Assembly (NCBI GenBank): GCA_003697085.1
Contig: RFFU01000002.1
Coordinates: 18,983 to 82,982, forward strand
Length of the DNA stretch: 64,000 nt
Origin: Candidatus Hydrogenedentota bacterium
GTDB lineage: Bacteria > UBA8481 > J006
Reading direction: 5' to 3'
This document shows positions 54,436 to 63,051 of this stretch, piece after piece (position 1 is the stretch's first letter; each line of letters opens with the position of its first letter). Made by a program: the position numbers and the translations under genes. A model generated the notes under the pieces. That model was given only the letters and a program-made list of their open reading frames with translations, did no database searches and was not told the origin of the DNA.

Positions 54436-56979
54436 ATGCTCCCGGGTTTCTGGATTGGAGCCTCGGGACTCAACCAGCACCAGAAGGGGCTGGATGTTGT
54501 CTCGAATAACGTCGCCAACGTCAACACCGTGGGGTACAAGGGCTCGCGGGTCTTCTTCGAGGATATCTTTTCCCAGACGATCAAACTGGGTGGCGCGCCG
54601 GACGCCGAAGCGACGAGCACGGTCAATCCCGTTCAGAAGGGAATGGGAGTTCAACTCGGTGCGATCGCCAGGAATCTCAAACAGGGAACCTTCGATTTCA
54701 CGGGGATGGATACCGACATCGGGATTCAAGGACCGGGATTCTTCGTTCTGCGCGCGCCGAACGACACGGAGAATCTCGGGCAGAGCCCCGCGCTCTATTA
54801 CACCAGGGCCGGCAATTTCTCGATCGATGCCAACGCGGGAGTCACTCCCGCGGATCCCAACAACGTCACCGCCGGACCGATCACACTGGTGTCCTCTGAG
54901 GGCTACACGCTCCAGGGGGTCAACGCGACGTTGGACGCGACGACCGGCGAATATGTGCTCCCGACGACGACGCCGACGACCTTGTCCGACATCACATTCG
55001 ATCCAACGGCGAAACTGGGACCGTTCGCCACGACGCAGGTCACCTTCGGCCAGAACCTCGACGCCCTCAGCCCCCTTGCGATCGACCCTCAGACGCTCTC
55101 GATGTCGAAACTGGGGGTCGATCACACGATCCGAATCGAGTTCCAAAAGGCGACGGCGCAAGGGATGTATTATTTCTTCCGTGTAACGGATCCGACGGCC
55201 GATCCAACCACGGGAGTCTTCGCGACGCAGACGGACGGCATCACGGGGCAGCCGATCGAAGGAGTGGTGCAACTGGATTCGAGCGGAAATGTCGTGGGTG
55301 TCTTTCAGAAACCGGCTTCCGACACGGATGACTACCTTACAACCGCGGAGATCGCTTCGCTTTCGGCGTGGACGAACGTGGATGGAAGCGGCAATCCGAT
55401 CTTCACGGTCGGTGCGGCTCCGCTGCCTCCGATCGTCGGGGAGACTGCGATCACGACGACGGCGCCGGCGGCCTTCAATCTGGCCGGAAGTCCCGATGCG
55501 GGAAGCCTCGTCTTGACCGATTCGACCGGCGGCAAGACGCTCGTCGAGAACGTCGATTATACTCTGGCGGGACAGACGGTCACGCCGCTGACGGCATGGC
55601 CGGCGGGGAATTACATTGCTTCTTACACGACGAACGGAGGGGCGGTCCAAGTGCAAGGCGAGACCGTCACTGTCGCCAATGCGAATCCGACGAAGAGTTT
55701 CATCGTAGCGAACCCGCCCATCCAAGCGGGGACGGTGACCGTCAACGGAACGCGCGGCGGCGCGGCGCTCGTGGAAGGAACGGACTTTACGGTCGATGTC
55801 GAAACTGGAAAGATCACGCCGTTGACCTTCTGGGATCCCGCAACGGTAACGGTGGATTACACGCAGGCCGACACGAGGATCACCGTCAAGCATAATGTGA
55901 CGGGCAATCCCATCAGTTTCATCGACACCTCGGTTCCGAGCGGCGGGACGGTGAGCGTAATGCCGCGCCCCGACGGCGACGTCCAGGTGGGAACTTCGGT
56001 GAGCGCCTTCGACAGCCTCGGGAACGAGCACAGCCTGACCTTCTCGCTCGAACGGCTTTCGGACAACCGCTGGGTCTGGACGGCCACACCGACCTACCGG
56101 TCCGTGCTGGGGGCCTCGGACGTGGTGGACAATCCACAAGGCGGAGGGACGAACGCCGACGGGATCACCGTCTTGCCGAACACACTGAAATTGAAACCCG
56201 ATGGAACCTACGACATCACGATTACGGTGGACGAGGGAACGGGGCCGATCGAGTTCAAGCAGTTGCCTCCCGGAAGCACGTTTCCCTCCGTTTCGGGGAG
56301 CAGCAACTATTTCATGGTGACGGATCCCACCACGGGAGCGATCGCCTTTTCCCGGGATATCGACACCTCGAACGCGAATTTGGCGATCCAGACGAATTAT
56401 CTCTCGGCAACGACGGCCGGCGAAGGGATCATCGCCTTCGATCTGAACGGGAATTACGACACGACCGCGGGCAACTTCGGGACGCAGATCATCACTCCGA
56501 TCCAATTCACACCGCAGGGAGCCGATCCCGTCTCGATCACCGCCGATTTCAACAACGTGAAGCAGTACCGGCGGAAGTCGGACTTTACCGCAATGGATGT
56601 GAACGGATTCTCGGCGGGGGATCTTCTGGATTGGGAGATCGACGACACGGGCCGAGTGGTCGCGAAATACTCGAACGGGAAGGTGCAATATCTCGCTCAG
56701 GTCGCTCTGGCGCGCTTTCCGAATCCCGAGGGTTTGCATCACCGGGGCGAGACGACCTTTCTCGTCTCGAATGCTTCAGGGGATCCGGAAGTCATTCTGG
56801 CGGGGAGCGGCGACGGAGCGGGCACAAAGATCGTTCCGCGGGCCCTGGAGCAGTCGAACGTCGATCTGAGCGAGGAACTGACGAATATGATCTTGTTTCA
56901 AAGAGCGTACCAGTTCAATTCTCGGATCATCACGACCGAGGACGAATTGATTCAGGAAGCGATCAGCATCAAGAGGTGA
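54436..56979 (+). CDS. flgE: Flagellar hook protein FlgE (paralog 1, 847 aa)
   Basis: A hook subunit. N-terminal D0 'WIGASGLNQHQKGLDVVSNNVANVNTVGYKG' region (short quote of key residues: SGLNxHQxxLDVxSNNxANVxTxGYK) and C-terminal D0 'ALEQSNVDLSEELTNMILFQRAYQFNSR' pattern are complete, with 'GIQGPGFFVLR' of the D1 domain. The middle (about 150-640) is a long variable surface region with repeated 'VxVNGT' strands, explaining the large size against 400 residues in E. coli. ATG 54436 follows TTGGAGGAAGG. A 1133-residue paralog is downstream. Confidence 0.92.
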   Translation: MLPGFWIGASGLNQHQKGLDVVSNNVANVNTVGYKGSRVFFEDIFSQTIKLGGAPDAEATSTVNPVQKGMGVQLGAIARNLKQGTFDFTGMDTDIGIQGPGFFVLRAPNDTENLGQSPALYYTRAGNFSIDANAGVTPADPNNVTAGPITLVSSEGYTLQGVNATLDATTGEYVLPTTTPTTLSDITFDPTAKLGPFATTQVTFGQNLDALSPLAIDPQTLSMSKLGVDHTIRIEFQKATAQGMYYFFRVTDPTADPTTGVFATQTDGITGQPIEGVVQLDSSGNVVGVFQKPASDTDDYLTTAEIASLSAWTNVDGSGNPIFTVGAAPLPPIVGETAITTTAPAAFNLAGSPDAGSLVLTDSTGGKTLVENVDYTLAGQTVTPLTAWPAGNYIASYTTNGGAVQVQGETVTVANANPTKSFIVANPPIQAGTVTVNGTRGGAALVEGTDFTVDVETGKITPLTFWDPATVTVDYTQADTRITVKHNVTGNPISFIDTSVPSGGTVSVMPRPDGDVQVGTSVSAFDSLGNEHSLTFSLERLSDNRWVWTATPTYRSVLGASDVVDNPQGGGTNADGITVLPNTLKLKPDGTYDITITVDEGTGPIEFKQLPPGSTFPSVSGSSNYFMVTDPTTGAIAFSRDIDTSNANLAIQTNYLSATTAGEGIIAFDLNGNYDTTAGNFGTQIITPIQFTPQGADPVSITADFNNVKQYRRKSDFTAMDVNGFSAGDLLDWEIDDTGRVVAKYSNGKVQYLAQVALARFPNPEGLHHRGETTFLVSNASGDPEVILAGSGDGAGTKIVPRALEQSNVDLSEELTNMILFQRAYQFNSRIITTEDELIQEAISIKR

Positions 56980-57019
56980 GGAAAATGAGAGAAGACTGGA
57001 AGGAAGGAGCGAACGGGCG

Positions 57020-58846
57020 ATGAATCAACATCAACTGGCGGTTGCGGCGTCCAAGAAAGAGGCAGGGAACAAGCAGAAGGAGCGGACGGTCGGAAAGGAA
57101 GAGAGAAAGCTTCTTGCGGCGATGACCTTGAAGCGGTCTTTTAAGGTCAATTTCGACTCGATGTTCTTGGATATGCTTCTTCCGACGGATCGGGTCGTCA
57201 AGATCGATCCGCCGAGGGAAGAGAATCCGAGAGGGACAGAGCCCCCGAAAGTCCGCACCGAGGTTGGAGAGCGCGCACCGGCTCCGCACGCTCCCGAACC
57301 TCCGAAGGAGCAACCCCAGGCTCGTCCGGCGGAAACGCAGCCGCGGAAGAAGAGCGGTTCGGAAGCGAAGGAAGCATCTCGGCCGGAAAGAACGACGGAG
57401 AAGCACGGTAAAGAAAGCGGGAAGGTGGATCGAAAGGAACCCGTTCGAGAGGAAAAGAGGGCGGAGAAGAAGAAGGAGAAGAATGCGGCCGGTGAAGGGG
57501 CTGTCCAGAACACGCTGGCCGAGGTACGGATCGTGAAATACGAGCTGCACGCGCGGTTCGAGAAGGCGTTGAGCAAGGAGCAGCGCGATGCGCTCAAGAA
57601 GAAGATCCAGAAGATTCTCGAGGACGATTCCCTGACGGCGAAGGAGTTCATTGCGCAGGCGGCGATAGTGATCCGGGAACTCGCCGCCGCGCTGAAGGAT
57701 AACAATGTCGAGATTCAGGAGAGTCTTTCGGTTGTGACAGCGGAGTCCTTCGGAAACGACCTCGATCTCCTGGCCTTGTTGCAAGAGGGAGACGCGGAGG
57801 CTCTATCGAGGAGGAAGCGTTTTCTCAAGAGGTTCCTGAAGAACCTCCGCGACGCCCTTGAGACGGCGAAAGAGAATCTTTCCGCCGATGAAAGCGGGGC
57901 GGAAACGCGGGAGGCGCCGGAAAAGGCGGCCGATGAGGCGTTCCTGAAATTGGTCAAGAGGAATCCGGGGCGGAATTCTCATGCGAAGGTGGTGGCGCAG
58001 GAAGCCGGGTCCGGGATGGAGCAGGTGACGAATCAGATCTTGAAACCGCTGCTCGAGGCGATGGAACTTGTCTCGAAGAGCGACGAGAGTGGGGGAGACT
58101 CCGAAACAACGATCAAGGAACGCAAGTCTTCCGGACCGGGGCTCCAGAATCGGCAGCAGCGGATTCGGACCGCCACTCAGCCGCAGGTGCAGGCGCTGGC
58201 GGAGGAATTGGTAAAGGCGGAGGGAAGGACGCGGGGAAGAGGGAGACACCACGGCGGAGGAAGGACGGTCACGAGGAGCGTCGAGATTGAGGAGGCTTCA
58301 AAGGGAGGAGGTGCTGGTAAGGAAGCGCCGTGGCAGAATTCGTATGGGCAGAATTCGTCGTTGAAGGGCTTGGACCTTCCACGCCGAGCGCGCAAGGCCC
58401 AGGCTCCTCCCCGCCCGGCCCCGAGGCAGGTGCTCGAACAGATCGTTCAGAACGCCAAGATCGTCGTCAAGGGCGGCAAGGGGGAGGCGACCATTCGGCT
58501 CCAACCGGAATTCCTCGGGAAGGTGGAACTGAAGGTGGTCGTGGAGAACGGAAAGGCGACGGTGCGGATGACGGCGGAGAATCCGTCGGTGCGCCAGATC
58601 ATCGCGGACAACGTGCAGGACCTCAGAAGGAATCTGACGGAGTTAGGGCTGGAGATCGAGACGGTGATCGTGACGACAGGCGGCGGATTCACCGAGAGCG
58701 GCGCCGGCGAGGAGGGAAACGAATCGGGGAAGAGGCAACACGGCCGTGCGGGAATCGAGGGTCTCAACCTTGATCTCGAGGAGGAAGAAGATGGTGAGCG
58801 AATCGGTCCGCGGATGGACGGTTCGACGGTGAGGTACGTGGCGTGA
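57020..58846 (+). CDS. fliK: Flagellar hook-length control protein FliK
   Basis: A 608-residue secreted ruler. Long Lys/Glu-rich, low-complexity N-terminal and middle parts (1-480) fit a molecular ruler. The C-terminal Flg_hook domain is clear: 'GEATIRLQPEFLGKVELKVV', 'NGKATVRMTAENPSVRQIIADN' and 'LRRNLTELGLEIETVIV' (short key residues: L-x-P-x-x-L-G-x-V). The ruler is longer than in E. coli (375), which agrees with the large hook proteins around it. It lies between the two flgE genes. The stop overlaps the TIGR02530 gene by 4 nt. Confidence 0.88.
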   Translation: MNQHQLAVAASKKEAGNKQKERTVGKEERKLLAAMTLKRSFKVNFDSMFLDMLLPTDRVVKIDPPREENPRGTEPPKVRTEVGERAPAPHAPEPPKEQPQARPAETQPRKKSGSEAKEASRPERTTEKHGKESGKVDRKEPVREEKRAEKKKEKNAAGEGAVQNTLAEVRIVKYELHARFEKALSKEQRDALKKKIQKILEDDSLTAKEFIAQAAIVIRELAAALKDNNVEIQESLSVVTAESFGNDLDLLALLQEGDAEALSRRKRFLKRFLKNLRDALETAKENLSADESGAETREAPEKAADEAFLKLVKRNPGRNSHAKVVAQEAGSGMEQVTNQILKPLLEAMELVSKSDESGGDSETTIKERKSSGPGLQNRQQRIRTATQPQVQALAEELVKAEGRTRGRGRHHGGGRTVTRSVEIEEASKGGGAGKEAPWQNSYGQNSSLKGLDLPRRARKAQAPPRPAPRQVLEQIVQNAKIVVKGGKGEATIRLQPEFLGKVELKVVVENGKATVRMTAENPSVRQIIADNVQDLRRNLTELGLEIETVIVTTGGGFTESGAGEEGNESGKRQHGRAGIEGLNLDLEEEEDGERIGPRMDGSTVRYVA

Positions 58847-59226
58847 TCAACGGACCGAAGATCGATCCGAAGCAGGTTCCGGTCGAGAGTCTGGGACAGG
58901 CGGGGGCGGCCTTCCGAACCGGACCGGCTGCAGTCGGAGAGGGATTTCAGAAGGTCCTGAGGGAGCGATTGACAGGCTTGAAGTTCTCGGCGCACGCCGA
59001 GGAGCGGATCGAGAGGAGACGGATTGCTCTGACGGTGAACGATCTCGAACGCCTCAAGGAGGCGGTTCAGCGCGCGGAGGCGAAGGGGAGTCGTGATTCG
59101 CTGGTGCTGGTGGACGACAAGGCGTTCGTGGTCTCCATCAAGAACAAGACGGTCATCACCGCCCTTTCGGGATCGAGTGTCAAGGAAGGCGTCTTTACAA
59201 ATATAGACAGCGCGGTTGTCGTGTGA
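58843..59226 (+). CDS. Flagellar operon protein (TIGR02530 family)
   Basis: A 127-residue protein common beside flgD/flgE in several phyla. The core 'GLKFSAHAEERIERRRIALT' and 'SLVLVDDKAFVVSIKNKTVITALSG' (key: F-S-x-H-A-x-x-R; V-D-x-x-A-F-V-V-x-x-x-x-x-T-V-I-T) is diagnostic. Role unknown; it is linked to hook assembly by position. The GTG overlaps the fliK stop (GTGA). Confidence 0.9.
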   Translation: MINGPKIDPKQVPVESLGQAGAAFRTGPAAVGEGFQKVLRERLTGLKFSAHAEERIERRRIALTVNDLERLKEAVQRAEAKGSRDSLVLVDDKAFVVSIKNKTVITALSGSSVKEGVFTNIDSAVVV

Positions 59227-59233
59227 TGGGTGA

Positions 59234-59437
59234 ATGGTGATTGGTGATGAGGTGGTTGGAAGTTATCGTGATATGGAGACTTGGAAGAAAGGAAAGGAGA
59301 TTGTGAATTCGGGTTACGAAAAGGGAAAGCGATTTCCGATTACGATTCACAAATCACGATTCATGAAACACGGGATAGCGGAGCACGGATGCTTCGGTTG
59401 GACTTTCAGGGACGGAATCTTGAAAGTAAAGGAGTGA
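59234..59437 (+). pseudogene. Possible 23S rRNA IVP/four-helix-bundle remnant
   Basis: A 67-residue frame in the short gap before flgE2. Only 'SYRDMETWKKGKEIVN' looks like a family start, that of four-helix-bundle/23S rRNA intervening-sequence proteins (Y-x-D-L-x-V-W-x-x-x-x-x-L-V). The rest, 'ITIHKSRFMKHG', is encoded by a direct repeat (ACGATTCA ... ACGATTCA, about 59341-59365), so it is probably a decayed fragment. It is flanked by low-complexity GGTGAATGGTGATTGG DNA. Confidence 0.35.
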
Positions 59438-59444
59438 TGGGAAA

Positions 59445-62400
59445 ATGTTGAGGTCATTGTTTTCAGGGATCAGCGGTCTGAAGGTCCATCAGGTCCGGTT
59501 GGACGTCGTCTCGAACAACATAGCCAACGTCAACACGACGGGCTTCAAGGCGTCGCGGGTCCGGTTCGACGATGTGATGTCGCAGACGATCGAGATCGCG
59601 ACGGCGCCGGAGTCGGGGCGGGGAGGGCAGAATCCGAAGCAGATCGGGCTCGGCGTTCTCGGCACGACGATTACGAGGAATATGGAACAGGGGGCCATCG
59701 AGATCACGAACGAGACGACGAATCTCGCGATTCAAGGCGGGGGATTCTTCATCCTGAGGGACGGAGAAAATATCGGCGAGTATTACAGCCGCGACGGAAA
59801 TTTTACTGTGGATTCCAATGGCGATCTGGTTCTGGCGTCCAACGGGTTCCGCGTTCAGGGCTGGAACGCTTTTCTCGACACGAAAACCAACACAATGACC
59901 ATCAACTCCTCCAATCCCGTCGAGGACATTCATATCAATATGGACCAACAGATGGCGCCGATTGCAACAACCCAGGTTAATATGAGCGGCAACCTGGACT
60001 CCCGTTTGAGCACCGCGATCGATCCGGTGCGCGTGTCGTGGACGAAGAACGGGACGACACGGGAGGTGGAGTTCCGTTTCACGCACGTCGATCCCACGCA
60101 GGAACTGTATCTGTGGGAGGTGTATGACCCAAACACGATCGATCCAACAACGGGGGATTTCCAGAAGATCACGACGGATTTCACCGGCGGGGATGCCTCG
60201 GGGATCGTCAAGATCGACGAAAACGGAAAAGTGATCGCGAATTACATCAATACAGCGGATGATGACGCCAGCGACCCGGCGACCAACTTTCTTTCGAGCA
60301 CGGAGATACCGGATGACAGCAAACTCTGGGCTCTGAACAACTCGACCCGGACCTTCAACGGGTACGATTTCATTACGCTGGACACCAACGGCGACGGCGA
60401 TGCGATCCAGCAGGAGACGAATTCGCGGTTGACGAGTCAAACGACGGCCACGAATGCCTTGGATCCGAACGTCAACGACGTGACGATTACGGTTCCGAAC
60501 GCGCCCCTTTCTTCGAATCCGAAGGTCGGCGGCGATTATCCGAACGGTTTCACGCAGGACGCCGTATTTCAGACAGGAACACCCTGGCAGGGAAACTCGG
60601 CCCTTCCCGGCGACGGATTGGGCGTGCCGGTGCAGTATATTGAGTCGGTGACGAATGAAGTCGTGAGCCGGATATCGGCGGATCGGACGAAATTGCAATT
60701 GGCTCATCCGAACATCATCGACTCGAAACGGGCCAATCCCGCCAGCGACGGCAAGATGTCCTCGACGAACGGAACGGACGCCGATTCGCTCAAACTCTTC
60801 ATCGACGGTGTTCAGTACACGCGGATCGACAACACGCAGGCGTTCACCGCCGGCGCCACGGAATTCAAATTGGACCCGGACAACGGTGTCATTACGCTGG
60901 GATCAGCGCTGGCGAACGGAGTGAATGCGATCGTGTCGTATGATTATGAGATCCGCCCGACGAACACGCGGTCGATTCCCGGAGGGAGAACGATCGGAGC
61001 GGAATTCGGCGCCTCGGCCGTAGGCGGAGGTGGAGGGGGACTGGTCTTCGGAGCGCCGGGCGGAGGAACTCAGACAAGTTCCGCCGACGGTTCGATGTTT
61101 TATGTCCCCGGCTCCGCGACACTTACCGTGACGGACACGAGCGCAAGTAAGACGGAGACGTTCACGGAGGTTCCGTTCGACGCCACGAAAGTCGCCGGCT
61201 GGGGTACAGCGACGGATCGGAACACCTTCATGATCAATCCCCAGGACGGCACGCTCTACATCGGTGATTTCAGCGACGGAACCGCAATCGATGCGGCGAA
61301 CGATACGATTTCCGGTTCCTACGATACCTTTCGGAGGTTCGGAGGCGAGACGCAGGTGACGGTGGCCAGCGGTACGTCGGCGACCGCCATCGACGCCGCG
61401 TTTCCGAACGGGTACGGCGGCGGCGCGCCCCGGCAACCTTATGTGCTCAATTCCGTCGGAACGCTTACCATCATTCATAACTCCGGAACCGGTGGAGGAG
61501 CCGCCGAGATATTTACGGAGGTCCCTCCCGGAACGACACTGGGAGCGCGACAGTTCTCGATCGACCCCGCCACGAACACGATCTCCTTCGGCAACTTCTT
61601 CAACGGCGAACCGGTTCTGGCGGCCGACACGCTCAGCGGCAACGCCACCTTCGATTTCTACAACGTCGAGATCGATGTGGACGGAGATACGAATGCGGAC
61701 AATGTTTTGGGGCAAAACGACCTCTGGAGGGTGCTCGAGATTCCCAACGGCGGAGCCGAGACCGGAAACCTCAACCTCTGGCTCCAAGGTGATGGGCTCA
61801 ACGGCGCTACACCGAATCGGCCTTCCGATACTTCGCTAAAATATCTTCCGAATATCGGTACGACGTATCCCGAACGACGAGCCGAGCTCAATTACGAGTC
61901 CGATGATCGTGTAAATATTATTATTCCTAACGGATTAACGAAAAATCCGAATGTTGATCCCCTTGTGGATAAGACGCCGGAAACTTTTGCTATTGCTCCC
62001 AATGTCACTCAGATCACCGGGAACAACGGAAACAACAATCAGGCCGATTCGGGTGATTCCCAAACGGTGGCATTTAATGTCCCGGAAGACTACACTTTCG
62101 CGACTGCGATAGAGGTCTATGACTCCCTTGGGACCCCCTGGAATGTCCCACTGAAGTTCGAGAGGATGAGTACCAATTTATGGATTATGTACGCGATCGA
62201 CCCGACCGACCCGGACGGGCAGAGAATAGCCTTCAAGCGGCTGATCGCCTTCGACGCGAACGGGAATTTCGATTCGGCCTCGACGATTCCATACGAGGCG
62301 CCGACGGCGAACGGGACGGCGAACGACGGTTTTCAGGGAATCTACTTCGATCCTTCTCAGGCGGGCGGTGCTGCGCCACCCGAAGAAGGAGCGGATCCCG

Positions 62401-62846
62401 TGACTATCAATCTCGACTTCACCGATCTCGTTCAGACCGCGCGAAAGTCGGATGCGGTCGTCGCGTCCCAGAACGGAGCACCGCCAGGGCGGCTGGAGAC
62501 CTTTTCGTTCAACGATGAAGGATTCCTCGTGGGGCTTTTCGACAACGGTCAAAGTATGAATCTGGCACGAGTCGCGCTTCAGGGCTTCGTGAACCCGGCG
62601 GGACTAGTTGCCGTCGGAAGTAATCTCTATAAGGACACGGTCAATGCGGGGAAATTCGGCTCACCGCAACGGCCTGGTTTCGACGGCGTCGGAACGATCG
62701 TTCCGGGAGCGCTCGAGAACTCGAACGTGGATCTCTCGGTCGAGTTTGTCGATCTGATCATCACACAACGCGGATTCCAGGCTCAGTCCCGGTCGATTAC
62801 GACTTCGGACCAGGTCCTTCAGGAGATCCTGACGCTGAAGCGGTAA
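59445..62846 (+). CDS. flgE: Flagellar hook protein FlgE (paralog 2, 1133 aa)
   Basis: A very large hook-type axial protein. The N-terminal D0 'LFSGISGLKVHQVRLDVVSNNIANVNTTGFKASR' region (key: SGLxxHQxxLDVVSNNIANVNTTGFK) and the C-terminal 'GALENSNVDLSVEFVDLIITQRGFQAQSR' match FlgE. The central 800 residues are Thr/Asp/Asn/Gly-rich with Gly-rich loops, suggesting a long variable, possibly adhesive, surface domain. It is the second hook paralog here; ATG 59445 follows AAAGGAGTGATGGG. Which paralog builds the hook and which has a specialised role is unknown. Confidence 0.92.
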   Translation: MLRSLFSGISGLKVHQVRLDVVSNNIANVNTTGFKASRVRFDDVMSQTIEIATAPESGRGGQNPKQIGLGVLGTTITRNMEQGAIEITNETTNLAIQGGGFFILRDGENIGEYYSRDGNFTVDSNGDLVLASNGFRVQGWNAFLDTKTNTMTINSSNPVEDIHINMDQQMAPIATTQVNMSGNLDSRLSTAIDPVRVSWTKNGTTREVEFRFTHVDPTQELYLWEVYDPNTIDPTTGDFQKITTDFTGGDASGIVKIDENGKVIANYINTADDDASDPATNFLSSTEIPDDSKLWALNNSTRTFNGYDFITLDTNGDGDAIQQETNSRLTSQTTATNALDPNVNDVTITVPNAPLSSNPKVGGDYPNGFTQDAVFQTGTPWQGNSALPGDGLGVPVQYIESVTNEVVSRISADRTKLQLAHPNIIDSKRANPASDGKMSSTNGTDADSLKLFIDGVQYTRIDNTQAFTAGATEFKLDPDNGVITLGSALANGVNAIVSYDYEIRPTNTRSIPGGRTIGAEFGASAVGGGGGGLVFGAPGGGTQTSSADGSMFYVPGSATLTVTDTSASKTETFTEVPFDATKVAGWGTATDRNTFMINPQDGTLYIGDFSDGTAIDAANDTISGSYDTFRRFGGETQVTVASGTSATAIDAAFPNGYGGGAPRQPYVLNSVGTLTIIHNSGTGGGAAEIFTEVPPGTTLGARQFSIDPATNTISFGNFFNGEPVLAADTLSGNATFDFYNVEIDVDGDTNADNVLGQNDLWRVLEIPNGGAETGNLNLWLQGDGLNGATPNRPSDTSLKYLPNIGTTYPERRAELNYESDDRVNIIIPNGLTKNPNVDPLVDKTPETFAIAPNVTQITGNNGNNNQADSGDSQTVAFNVPEDYTFATAIEVYDSLGTPWNVPLKFERMSTNLWIMYAIDPTDPDGQRIAFKRLIAFDANGNFDSASTIPYEAPTANGTANDGFQGIYFDPSQAGGAAPPEEGADPVTINLDFTDLVQTARKSDAVVASQNGAPPGRLETFSFNDEGFLVGLFDNGQSMNLARVALQGFVNPAGLVAVGSNLYKDTVNAGKFGSPQRPGFDGVGTIVPGALENSNVDLSVEFVDLIITQRGFQAQSRSITTSDQVLQEILTLKR

Positions 62847-63051
62847 CGATTTCGCGTCCCGACATTGATGACGGGGACTCCCTTGGGGGGAAATGAGGGG
62901 AAAGCCTGAGGGGCTTGCCCGCACAAAGACCCGCATGGAGGGCCAATCCTGGGAGCGCAGGCATCCTGCCTGCAGGAAGGAAGTGCATATGCAATCCTGG
63001 AAGCCGTCGATGTCCTGTCGCCCGCGCTCCCCTTCTCCGTCCGGCGATGAA
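62847..63051. repeat. Intergenic region with dispersed repeat copy
   Basis: No gene. The CCTGGGAG...GGCATCCTGC core of the dispersed repeat occurs at 62948-62969, followed by CTGCAGG-type palindrome, and a partial 'CAATCCTGG' copy near 62992. It lies between convergent flgE2 and the minus-strand M48-like gene. Confidence 0.6.

Noticed and set aside
54455-55186. 243-codon plus-strand frame overlapping flgE1 in another phase
   Set aside because: Ser/Arg-rich shadow frame without motifs.
54184-56742. 852-codon open frame on the minus strand
   Set aside because: Antisense to flgE1. Its Arg/Asp-rich product has no family pattern and no ribosome site; it is a codon-composition shadow.
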